In this document: positions 1 through 5,367 of the stretch, in pieces
Numbering within the stretch: the first letter of the stretch is position 1
Layout of the letters: every line of letters starts with the position of its first letter
NCBI GenBank assembly: GCA_038234155.1
Contig: JBBSUT010000088.1
Coordinates: forward strand, 1 to 10,110
Length of the DNA: 10,110 nt
Source of the DNA: Novosphingopyxis sp038234155
GTDB lineage: Bacteria > Pseudomonadota > Alphaproteobacteria > Sphingomonadales > Sphingomonadaceae
Direction of reading: 5' to 3'
Position numbers and translations under genes: made by a program
The notes under the pieces: model-generated
Told to the model about the DNA's origin: nothing
Database searches by the model: none
The model's input: the letters and a program-made list of their open reading frames with translations, nothing else

Positions 1-1
1 C

Positions 2-67
2 AAGATCATCGAGTTCATGGAGACCCATCGCGTCAGCGGAAAGACCAAGACCAAGGGGCAGGGCTAA
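2..67 (+). CDS. C-terminal tail of an upstream gene, possibly adenylate kinase (5' end outside window)
   Basis: An open frame enters from the left edge and stops at TAA 65-67. The 21 visible residues begin KIIEFMETHR and end in a Lys/Gly-rich stretch (GKTKTKGQG). No diagnostic motif is visible. In alphaproteobacteria the gene before rpsM is usually adk, with secY before that, and an amphipathic Ile/Phe helix would suit the end of Adk. The identity is therefore inferred from synteny only. The basic tail after the helix is not something I recognise as standard for Adk. It lies 200 nt upstream of rpsM on the same strand. Confidence 0.45.
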   Translation, partial: KIIEFMETHRVSGKTKTKGQG

Positions 68-107
68 CGCCGCTCTCGCGGGCTTCGGGCTAGACGCGCT
101 ACACCGC

Positions 108-136
108 TTGACAGCATGGCGACTCACTCCTAAATC
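108..136 (+). promoter_or_regulatory. Candidate sigma-70 promoter for rpsM-rpsK-rpoA-rplQ
   Basis: A perfect TTGACA (108-113) is followed after 17 nt by TAAATC (131-136), which matches the -10 consensus at only 3 of 6 positions. It would start a transcript near 143 and give a leader of about 125 nt before rpsM. The exact -35 and ideal spacing make it believable, while the weak -10 keeps confidence moderate. The operon may also be read from promoters further upstream. Confidence 0.4.
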
Positions 137-162
137 CAACCATATCCGAACCACGGAAGTTA

Positions 163-194
163 CCAGCAGCGCTGATCATGCGCCGCTGGCTTTT
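163..194 (+). promoter_or_regulatory. Stem-loop plus short T run in the rpsM leader
   Basis: The arms CCAGCAGCGC (163-172) and GCGCCGCTGG (180-189) pair with a single A-C mismatch around a 7-nt loop and are followed by CTTTT (190-194). It has the shape of a weak intrinsic terminator. It lies downstream of the candidate promoter at 108-136 and upstream of rpsM, so it could end transcripts of the upstream gene or attenuate the rpsM transcript. Four T residues are few for efficient termination. The rest of the 68-267 gap shows no gene. Confidence 0.4.
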
Positions 195-267
195 GTGCGT
201 TCGGTTTCACGCGATGAGATAGGGCGCCCGTCCGGGTCCTCCCTGTGGAGCAGGAGTTTAAGAATAG

Positions 268-636
268 ATGGCACGTATCGCCGGGGTCAACATCCCCACC
301 AACAAGCGCGTAATCATATCGCTTACTTATATTACCGGTATCGGCCGCACCAAGGCCCTGGAGATTGCCAACAAGCTTGGCATCGATCACAGCCGCCGGG
401 TTCAGGATCTGACGGATGCCGAAGTTCTGCAGATCCGTGAAACGATCGACGCGGATCACATGGTTGAGGGCGATCTTCGCCGCGAAACCGCGATGAACAT
501 TAAGCGTCTGATGGATCTTGCTTCCTATCGCGGCCTACGTCACCGCCGCGGTCTTCCCGTTCGCGGTCAGCGCACGCATACCAATGCGCGCACCCGCAAG
601 GGCAAGGCCAAGGCGATCGCCGGCAAGAAGAAATAG
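268..636 (+). CDS. rpsM: 30S ribosomal protein S13
   Basis: S13 sits in the head of the 30S subunit, where it contacts the P-site tRNA and forms bridges to the 50S subunit. The 122-residue product begins MARIAGVNIP, continues with the family's GIGRTKA segment (about residues 24-30), and carries the conserved basic C-terminal region GLRHRRGLPVRGQRTHTNAR (about residues 89-108), ending in a Lys/Ala tail that reaches tRNA. The length is close to the usual 118-122. The start ATG 268 is preceded by AGGAG at 252-256, a rather long spacing of 11 nt. It is the first gene of the S13-S11-alpha-L17 cluster, and 113 nt separate it from rpsK. No unusual residues were seen. Confidence 0.98.
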   Translation: MARIAGVNIPTNKRVIISLTYITGIGRTKALEIANKLGIDHSRRVQDLTDAEVLQIRETIDADHMVEGDLRRETAMNIKRLMDLASYRGLRHRRGLPVRGQRTHTNARTRKGKAKAIAGKKK

Positions 637-640
637 GACC

Positions 641-668
641 AGAAAACAGTCCGGGGGACTGTTTTCCC
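641..668 (+). promoter_or_regulatory. Terminator-like hairpin between rpsM and rpsK
   Basis: GAAAACAGTC (642-651) and GACTGTTTTC (657-666) are a perfect 10-bp inverted repeat around CGGGG. An inner C-G pair can tighten the loop to GGG. Because the outer pairs are A-T, it can be read as a CAGTCC/GGACTG stem flanked by AAAA and TTTT, a small bidirectional terminator shape lying inside an operon. Likely effects (inference) are partial termination or RNA 3'-end protection that sets the rpsM to rpsK ratio. It starts only a few bases after the rpsM stop. Confidence 0.6.
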
Positions 669-723
669 TATTTCTCCGTGGGAGGCATCGGTCTCCACAG
701 AGCGACGGGAATGGCAACATCCC

Positions 724-741
724 CCTTCAATATTTGAAGGA
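724..741 (+). promoter_or_regulatory. Hairpin containing the rpsK ribosome binding site
   Basis: CCTTCAA (724-730) and TTGAAGG (734-740) form a perfect 7-bp stem with a TAT loop. The right arm carries the Shine-Dalgarno sequence AAGGA (737-741), 8 nt before the rpsK ATG at 750. Folded RNA would mask the ribosome binding site. This suggests translational control or coupling, for example by a ribosomal protein or by ribosomes arriving from rpsM. The pairing is seen directly; the control is inferred. Confidence 0.5.
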
Positions 742-749
742 ATACCGAA

Positions 750-1139
750 ATGGCACGTGAACCGCAGCGTATTCGCAAGCGCGAACGCAAGAATATCTCC
801 GCCGGCGTTGCCCATGTGAACGCCAGCTTCAACAATACCATGATCACCATCACCGACGCGCAGGGCAATGCGATCAGCTGGTCCAGCGCCGGCACGATGG
901 GTTTCAAAGGCAGCCGCAAGTCCACGCCTTATGCCGCGCAGGTCGCGGCCGAGGATGCGGGCAAAAAGGCTGCCGATCACGGCGTCCGCACGCTCGAGGT
1001 TGAGGTCAAGGGCCCAGGTTCGGGCCGCGAGTCCGCACTGCGCGCGTTGCAGGCAGTGGGCTTCACGATCACTTCCATTCGCGATGTGACGCCGATCCCG
1101 CACAATGGCGTGCGTCCGTCCAAGCGCCGCAGGGTCTAA
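750..1139 (+). CDS. rpsK: 30S ribosomal protein S11
   Basis: S11 lies on the platform of the 30S subunit and contacts the 3' part of 16S rRNA near the E site. The product has 129 residues, a usual bacterial length. It shows the family signatures GVAHVNASFNNTMITITDAQ (about residues 19-38), the Gly/Ser-rich GTMGFKGSRKSTPYAAQ (about residues 48-64), GPGSGRESALRAL and the basic C-terminus DVTPIPHNGVRPSKRRRV. The start ATG 750 has AAGGA 8 nt upstream, but that site sits in a hairpin arm. Gene rpsD, which follows rpsK in E. coli, is absent here, the usual alphaproteobacterial arrangement. The last codons and the stop take part in an inverted repeat (1131-1145). Confidence 0.98.
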   Translation: MAREPQRIRKRERKNISAGVAHVNASFNNTMITITDAQGNAISWSSAGTMGFKGSRKSTPYAAQVAAEDAGKKAADHGVRTLEVEVKGPGSGRESALRALQAVGFTITSIRDVTPIPHNGVRPSKRRRV

Positions 1140-1153
1140 GACCCTAAAGGGTC
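1131..1153 (+). promoter_or_regulatory. Mutually exclusive hairpins at the rpsK stop codon
   Basis: Three arms follow each other: AGGGTC (1131-1136), the stop codon TAA, GACCCT (1140-1145), AA, then AGGGTC (1148-1153). The central arm can pair with the left arm, leaving the stop codon as the loop, or with the right arm (five pairs, TAAA loop), but not with both. Another AGGGTC lies at 1245-1250. The overlapping CCCTAAAG (1142-1149) is also the exact complement of CTTTAGGG (1273-1280) at the rpoA ribosome binding site. The complementarities are seen directly; a switch function is inference. The rest of the 148-nt gap is very GC-rich and without a gene. Confidence 0.45.
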
Positions 1154-1272
1154 CGGCCGCGCAGCTCTTCACGGGCGGCGCGGAACGGGCCGCCGGCCGG
1201 GGGCGGACGGCGCTGCTGCAATCTCGCCCCGCGATATTCACAAGAGGGTCCTTCAGCTCCCGAGGGCCCGAA

Positions 1273-1282
1273 CTTTAGGGGA
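1273..1282 (+). promoter_or_regulatory. rpoA ribosome binding site with an upstream complement
   Basis: AGGGGA (1277-1282) lies 5 nt before the rpoA ATG at 1288 and serves as the Shine-Dalgarno sequence. The bases CTTTAGGG (1273-1280) are the exact complement of CCCTAAAG (1142-1149), just after the rpsK stop. Long-range pairing would cover this site. A ribosome finishing rpsK would occupy the upstream strand and free the site. Confidence 0.45.
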
Positions 1283-1287
1283 ATTCC

Positions 1288-2346
1288 ATGGCTGTCAATA
1301 TGAAGAACTGGCAGGAACTTAAGAAGCCCAGCAATCTCGAACTCAAGTCCAACGGCGATATCAAGCGCAAGGCCACTCTGGTGGCTGAGCCGCTCGAGCG
1401 TGGCTTCGGTCTGACGCTGGGCAATTCCCTGCGCCGGGTGCTCCTGTCCTCGCTTCAGGGCGCGGCCATCACCTCGATCAAGATCGAAAACGTGCTGCAC
1501 GAATTCTCTTCGCTCGCCGGTGTGCGCGAGGACGTAACCGACATCGTTTTGAACGTGAAGCAGATCGCGCTCAAGATGGAAGGCGAGGGTCCCAAGCGTC
1601 TGCAGCTGTCCAAGACCGGCCCTGGTGAAGTGCGGGCCGGTGACATTGCCGTATCCGGCGATATCGAGATCATGAACAAGGACCTCGTGATCTGTCATCT
1701 TGACGAAGACGCAACGCTGAACATGGAACTGACCGCTGATAGCGGTAAGGGCTATGTCCCCGCCGTGGCCAACCGGCCGGCCGATGCGCCGATTGGTCTG
1801 ATCCCGGTCGACAGCCTGTATTCGCCCGTGCGTCAGGTTGCCTACAAGGTAGACAATGCGCGCGTCGGTCAGGAGCTCGATTTCGACAAGCTGTCGCTGA
1901 CGCTGGAGACCGACGGTTCGGTTTCGCCCGAGGATGCGGTGGCCTATGCCGCGCGCATTTTGCAGGATCAGCTTCAGATATTCGTTCACTTTGAAGAAGC
2001 CATGACACAGTCCGGTTCCTCGGCCGGTCAATCCGCTTCGCCGATGGGCGAAGAATCCGACGCCAACCAGCTCAACCGCTATCTGCTCAAAAAGGTCGAC
2101 GAGCTGGAGCTTTCGGTGCGTTCAGCCAATTGCCTCAAGAACGACAACATTATCTACATCGGTGATCTGGTTGAAAAAACCGAAGCAGAAATGCTCCGCA
2201 CACCGAATTTTGGTCGCAAATCGTTGAACGAGATCAAGGAAGTGTTGTCGAGCATGGGCCTGCGCCTGGGCATGGATATCCCCGGCTGGCCGCCTGAGAA
2301 TATCGAGGAAATGGCTAAGAAGCTGGAGCAGGAACTGCTCGGCTGA
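1288..2346 (+). CDS. rpoA: DNA-directed RNA polymerase subunit alpha
   Basis: The alpha subunit dimerises to nucleate RNA polymerase assembly, and its C-terminal domain contacts UP elements and activators. The product has 352 residues. The N-terminal domain (about 1-238) shows LERGFGLTLGNSLRRVLLSS (37-56), including the conserved Arg pair at the assembly surface. A Ser/Gly-rich linker (about 240-258) follows. The C-terminal domain (about 259-352) keeps the DNA-binding residues equivalent to E. coli R265, N268, C269, K298, S299 and E302 at R278, N281, C282, K311, S312 and E315. The ending GWPPENIEEMAKKLEQELLG is typical of alphaproteobacteria, and the whole protein reads like sphingomonad RpoA. 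ATG 1288 is preferred to the in-frame ATG at 1300 because AGGGGA lies 5 nt upstream and homologues begin MAVN-KNWQ. Confidence 0.98.
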   Translation: MAVNMKNWQELKKPSNLELKSNGDIKRKATLVAEPLERGFGLTLGNSLRRVLLSSLQGAAITSIKIENVLHEFSSLAGVREDVTDIVLNVKQIALKMEGEGPKRLQLSKTGPGEVRAGDIAVSGDIEIMNKDLVICHLDEDATLNMELTADSGKGYVPAVANRPADAPIGLIPVDSLYSPVRQVAYKVDNARVGQELDFDKLSLTLETDGSVSPEDAVAYAARILQDQLQIFVHFEEAMTQSGSSAGQSASPMGEESDANQLNRYLLKKVDELELSVRSANCLKNDNIIYIGDLVEKTEAEMLRTPNFGRKSLNEIKEVLSSMGLRLGMDIPGWPPENIEEMAKKLEQELLG

Positions 2347-2352
2347 TCGAAC

Positions 2353-2382
2353 CCGTCATGCCGGCATGCGCCGACGTGACGG
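2353..2382 (+). promoter_or_regulatory. Long stem-loop between rpoA and rplQ
   Basis: CCGTCA (2353-2358) pairs with TGACGG (2377-2382) and CGGC (2362-2365) pairs with GCCG (2370-2373) around an ATGC loop. The three bases between the two stems add a T-G wobble and a G-C pair and leave one C-A mismatch, so nearly 13 pairs stack. No T run follows, so it is not an intrinsic terminator. It may be a pause, an RNA-stability element or a processing site. The rest of the 2347-2462 gap holds the rplQ ribosome binding site (GGAG 2451-2454) and no gene. Confidence 0.55.
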
Positions 2383-2462
2383 CGAGCGGCGTTGGTGGCT
2401 GCCGGAAAGGCCGCCTGGACCGAGGTACCTGACACGGCCTCCTTACGAACGGAGTACTCAAC

Positions 2463-2888
2463 ATGCGTCACAAAATGGGTAAGCGGAAGCTTCAGCGGAC
2501 CAGCTCGCATCGCATCGCGCTGCTGCGCAACATGGCCGCTGCGCTGATCAAACATGAGCAGATCGTAACCACGTTGCCCAAGGCCAAGGAGCTTCGCCCC
2601 TATGTCGAGAAGTTGATCACGCTGGCCAAGAAGGGCGGCCTTTCCAACCGGCGCCTGGCTCAGAGCCGCCTGATGGACGAGACGCAGTTGGCCAAGTTGT
2701 TCGGCCCACTTGCCGATCGATATTCGGCTCGTGACGGCGGCTACACCCGCGTGGTCAAAGCCGGGTTCCGCAAGTCGGACATGGCGCCGATGGGCGTGAT
2801 CGAGTTTGTCGACCGGGACGAAAGCGCGCGTGGCCAGGACAGCGGCCCCGTGATGAACGCGGACGAGTTTGAGGATACCGCTGCATAA
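2463..2888 (+). CDS. rplQ: 50S ribosomal protein L17
   Basis: L17 is a 50S protein near the exit of the peptide tunnel. The product has 141 residues. The core, about residues 1-115, begins MRHKMGKRKLQRTSSHRIAL and includes the conserved LRNMAAALIKHEQIVTTLPKAKELRPYVEKLITLAKKG region. About 25 residues of Asp/Glu-rich tail (DRDESARGQDSGPVMNADEFED) follow the core; such tails vary in the family. The start ATG 2463 has GGAG at 2451-2454, 8 nt upstream. It is the last gene of the operon: 116 nt separate it from rpoA and an intrinsic terminator lies 66 nt after its stop. A nearer inverted repeat (2895-2902 with 2931-2938) has no T run. Confidence 0.97.
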   Translation: MRHKMGKRKLQRTSSHRIALLRNMAAALIKHEQIVTTLPKAKELRPYVEKLITLAKKGGLSNRRLAQSRLMDETQLAKLFGPLADRYSARDGGYTRVVKAGFRKSDMAPMGVIEFVDRDESARGQDSGPVMNADEFEDTAA

Positions 2889-2918
2889 AGCAAGTCGCCC
2901 AGTTCCGGACATGTGACA

Positions 2919-2946
2919 GCTTGCGTTCATCTGGGCGAAGTATATC
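2919..2946 (+). promoter_or_regulatory. Weak candidate promoter upstream of the peptidase gene
   Basis: TATATC (2941-2946) matches the -10 consensus at 4 of 6 positions. The -35 region, around GCTTGC (2919-2924), is poor. It would start RNA near 2953, immediately before the terminator at 2955-2987. Only 29 nt separate that terminator from the peptidase start, too little for a full promoter, so the peptidase promoter probably overlaps or precedes the terminator. Confidence 0.2.
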
Positions 2947-2954
2947 AGGAAGCG

Positions 2955-2987
2955 GGTCATGGCATCGACGGATGTCATGGCCTTTTT
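2955..2987 (+). terminator. Intrinsic terminator of the rpsM-rplQ operon
   Basis: GGTCATGGCAT (2955-2965) pairs with ATGTCATGGCC (2972-2982) over 11 pairs, two of them G-U, around the loop CGACGG. TTTTT (2983-2987) follows directly. This is a standard intrinsic terminator 66 nt after the rplQ stop. It also argues against peptidase starts upstream of 2987, since an ATG at 2972 lies inside the stem. Confidence 0.85.
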
Positions 2988-3016
2988 CGTATCGGCCATC
3001 CGGAGTTCCGTTCCAT

Positions 3017-5200
3017 ATGCACGCCTCGTCGCTTTTCGCCGCCACCGCCCTCGCGCTCAGCCTGCCCGCCGGACTGTCTGCCCAATCCATGGACCGCGAA
3101 ACGATGAGTACCGATGCTGCCGCCCCGCAGGGCCAGGGCTCGATAAGCTATCCCAAAACGCGTACCGGCGATGTGGTAGACCTACAGTTTGGCGTCCCCG
3201 TGGCCGATCCCTATCGCTGGTTGGAAAATGACGTGCGCGAGGACCCGGAAGTTGCCGCCTGGGTGCAGTCGGAAAATGCGGTAACGGGTGCCTATCTCGC
3301 CAGCCTTCCAGGACGCGATGCGCTTGCCGAGCGGATGAAGCAGCTTTACGATTATGCCCGCTTCGGCGTGCCCGCGGTCAAAAGCGGTCATTATTTCTAT
3401 ACGCGCAACGACGGATTGCAGAACCAGTCCGTGCTCTATGTCCGCGATTCGGTGGATGGAGAAGGGCGCGTCCTGATCGATCCGAACCTGTGGTCCAAGG
3501 ACGGCGCGACCGCGCTCGCCGAATGGCTGCCAAGCGGCGACGGCGCGCATCTTCTCTACGGCATTCAGGATGGCGGCACCGATTGGCGCACCGTGCGTGT
3601 GCTTGACGTCGCGACCGGGCAGCCGACTGGAGACGAGATCAAATGGGTGAAATTTTCCAACCTTGATTGGACCAAGGACGGCAAGGGTTTTATCTACTCG
3701 CGCTTCCCCGAACCGGCCCAAGGCGAAACCTTCCAGGCGCTGAATGAGGGGCAGGCGGTCTATTATCACGCGCTTGGCACGCCGCAAGCTGCCGACAAAC
3801 TGCTTTACGCCGCGCCCGATGAGCCAAAGCTCAACAACACCGCCCAGATTACCGACGATGGCCGATATGCGCTGGTCACCAGCTCGTCCGGGACGGACAG
3901 CGCCTATCGTCTCAGCCTGATTGACCTGACTGCATCCGATCCCGCCGCGCGCGTGATCGTGCCCGAGTTGACGAATGATTGGCGGCTAATGGGGCTGGTA
4001 GATGGGCAGCTCTACTTCGCCACCAACAAAGATGCGCCCAAGCTTCGCGTCGTGCGCATGCCCGTCACCGGGACCGAGGCCGATCTGACCGAGGTTGTGC
4101 CCGAAGGCAGCTCGGTGATCGACGGTGCATCCATCGTGGGCGGCAAGATAGTGCTGAACTACCTTGTTGACGCCAAGAACGAGGTGACCATTGCCGAGCT
4201 GGACGGGTCGAACGCACATATTTTGCCGCTGCCAGGCATCGGCGCGGTCGGCGGCTTCGGCGGCGAGATCGATCAGGGCGAGACCTTTTTTGCCTTTTCC
4301 AGCTTCACCCAGCCGGGCGCGGTGTACCGCCTGGATATGGCCAGCGAAACACCCACCGTGTGGGAAGCGCCGAAACTCGCCTTCGATCCGGATGACTATG
4401 TCACCGAGCAACGCTTCTACGCCAGCAAGGATGGCACGAAGATCCCGATGTTCGTGGTTCGCCGCAAGGATGTGACCGGACCCGCTCCGACACTGCTTTA
4501 CGGATATGGCGGCTTTGACATTTCACTCACCCCCGGCTTCTCTCCGCTGCGCATGGCGTGGATCGACAAGGGCGGCGTGTTCGCGCAGGCCAATCTTCGC
4601 GGAGGCGGCGAATATGGCAAGGCATGGCACGATGGCGGGCGGCTGCTTAACAAGCAGAATGTGTTCGATGATTTTATTGCAGCCGGTGAATATCTGAAGG
4701 CCAAAGGGATCACCGGGCCCGAGCAGCTCGCCGTCGAAGGTCGCTCCAACGGCGGTCTGTTGATCGGCGCGGTGGTAAACCAGCGGCCAGACCTTTTCGC
4801 CGCCGCGCATGCCGCCGTGGGTGTGATGGACATGCTGCGTTTCGATCGGTTTACCGCCGGTCGCTACTGGGTGGATGATTACGGCTATCCCGAGAAGCAA
4901 GCCGACTTTCGCAATCTGCTGGCCTATTCACCCTATCACAACATCGGCACGGTCAAGGCGGATTATCCTGCGCTGATCGTATCGACTGCCGATACTGATG
5001 ATCGTGTGGTGCCTGGCCACAGCTTCAAATATATTGCGCGGATGCAAGCGGCCGATACCGGGCCCAACTCAAAGATCATCCGCATCGAAACCCGCGCAGG
5101 CCATGGTTCGGGCAAACCGACCGACAAGCTGATTGCAGAATATGCCGATATCTATGCGTTTCTCGCGAATGGCACGGGGCTCGATCTCGAGGGGAACTGA
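3017..5200 (+). CDS. Secreted prolyl oligopeptidase, family S9A
   Basis: A serine peptidase that cleaves short peptides after proline, probably in the periplasm. The 727-residue product begins with a signal peptide (hydrophobic segment, cleavage likely after LSA at about residue 22). A seven-bladed propeller region spans about 70-440. The alpha/beta-hydrolase domain (about 460-727) shows YGYGGF (495-500), with Y497 matching the oxyanion-hole Tyr, the nucleophile S577 in GRSNGG, D661 in TDDRVVP with R663, and H696 in AGHGSGK. Order and spacing match porcine S554/D641/H680. Start ATG 3017 has CGGAG (3001-3005) upstream; the in-frame TTG 2921 and ATG 2972 lie before or within a terminator and lack good binding sites. 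The signal peptide has no Lys or Arg before its hydrophobic core, which is unusual. The gene follows the ribosomal operon but is probably unrelated to it. Confidence 0.93.
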   Translation: MHASSLFAATALALSLPAGLSAQSMDRETMSTDAAAPQGQGSISYPKTRTGDVVDLQFGVPVADPYRWLENDVREDPEVAAWVQSENAVTGAYLASLPGRDALAERMKQLYDYARFGVPAVKSGHYFYTRNDGLQNQSVLYVRDSVDGEGRVLIDPNLWSKDGATALAEWLPSGDGAHLLYGIQDGGTDWRTVRVLDVATGQPTGDEIKWVKFSNLDWTKDGKGFIYSRFPEPAQGETFQALNEGQAVYYHALGTPQAADKLLYAAPDEPKLNNTAQITDDGRYALVTSSSGTDSAYRLSLIDLTASDPAARVIVPELTNDWRLMGLVDGQLYFATNKDAPKLRVVRMPVTGTEADLTEVVPEGSSVIDGASIVGGKIVLNYLVDAKNEVTIAELDGSNAHILPLPGIGAVGGFGGEIDQGETFFAFSSFTQPGAVYRLDMASETPTVWEAPKLAFDPDDYVTEQRFYASKDGTKIPMFVVRRKDVTGPAPTLLYGYGGFDISLTPGFSPLRMAWIDKGGVFAQANLRGGGEYGKAWHDGGRLLNKQNVFDDFIAAGEYLKAKGITGPEQLAVEGRSNGGLLIGAVVNQRPDLFAAAHAAVGVMDMLRFDRFTAGRYWVDDYGYPEKQADFRNLLAYSPYHNIGTVKADYPALIVSTADTDDRVVPGHSFKYIARMQAADTGPNSKIIRIETRAGHGSGKPTDKLIAEYADIYAFLANGTGLDLEGN

Positions 5201-5272
5201 CCACCGTGATTGGTCGTGAACGGACATTTCTGCCTGGGCGGTGCTACTAAATATTCAGGTTGAACGCTACTT

Positions 5273-5304
5273 TTCTGAACAGCTGCTGCCAGCGCAGTTC
5301 AGAA
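5273..5304 (+). promoter_or_regulatory. Inverted repeat upstream of the small secreted protein gene
   Basis: TTCTGAAC (5273-5280) and GTTCAGAA (5297-5304) are exact inverted repeats. Between them GCTG (5282-5285) and CAGC (5290-5293) can pair around CTGC, giving 12 pairs with a small asymmetric internal loop. No T run follows on either strand, so it is not a terminator. Two further short dyads, TTCAGGTTGAA (5254-5264) and GTTCAGAAC (5297-5305), share the TTC...GAA form. It may be a regulator site cluster or an RNA fold at the end of the peptidase transcript. Confidence 0.4.
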
Positions 5305-5316
5305 CGCGGTCAGAAC
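5302..5316 (+). promoter_or_regulatory. Candidate LexA box (GAAC-N7-GAAC)
   Basis: GAAC at 5302-5305 and GAAC at 5313-5316 are separated by exactly 7 nt. The known alphaproteobacterial LexA operator is GTTC-N7-GTTC, whose reverse complement is this form. It lies in the -35/spacer region of the TATAAA at 5325-5330, a position where a repressor would block polymerase. The match is seen directly; binding and SOS control are inferred. By chance such an 8-base pattern is expected roughly 0.3 times in a window of this size counting both strands, but rarely at a promoter. Confidence 0.4.
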
Positions 5317-5324
5317 GGCTCGGC

Positions 5325-5330
5325 TATAAA
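5325..5330 (+). promoter_or_regulatory. Candidate -10 element for the small secreted protein gene
   Basis: TATAAA at 5325-5330 would start a transcript near 5337, giving a leader of about 31 nt with AAGGAG (5355-5360) before ATG 5368. The matching -35 region (about 5302-5307) is GAACGC, far from consensus, and overlaps the GAAC direct repeat. The gap 5201-5367 shows no gene. Confidence 0.45.
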
Positions 5331-5367
5331 CGTAGCTACAGTGGTGAAGACGAAAAGGAGCACGACC

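Noticed and set aside
1140..1287. Absence of rpsD between rpsK and rpoA taken as a deletion
   Set aside because: In alphaproteobacteria rpsD is usually located elsewhere, so this order is normal.
1144..2031. Long - strand open frame opposite rpoA
   Set aside because: It is antisense to a fully conserved rpoA and its translation shows no recognisable domain.
2895..2938. TCGCCCAG/CTGGGCGA inverted repeat after rplQ as the operon terminator
   Set aside because: The loop is 28 nt and no T run follows. The hairpin at 2955-2987 is a far better terminator.
2921..3016. N-terminal extension of the peptidase from TTG 2921 or ATG 2972
   Set aside because: It crosses the intrinsic terminator at 2955-2987, lacks good ribosome binding sites at the right distance, and would bury the signal peptide that starts at 3017.
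5260..5367. N-terminal extension of the small secreted protein from TTG 5260
   Set aside because: It starts before the candidate promoter, and the AAGGAG plus signal peptide fix the start at 5368.
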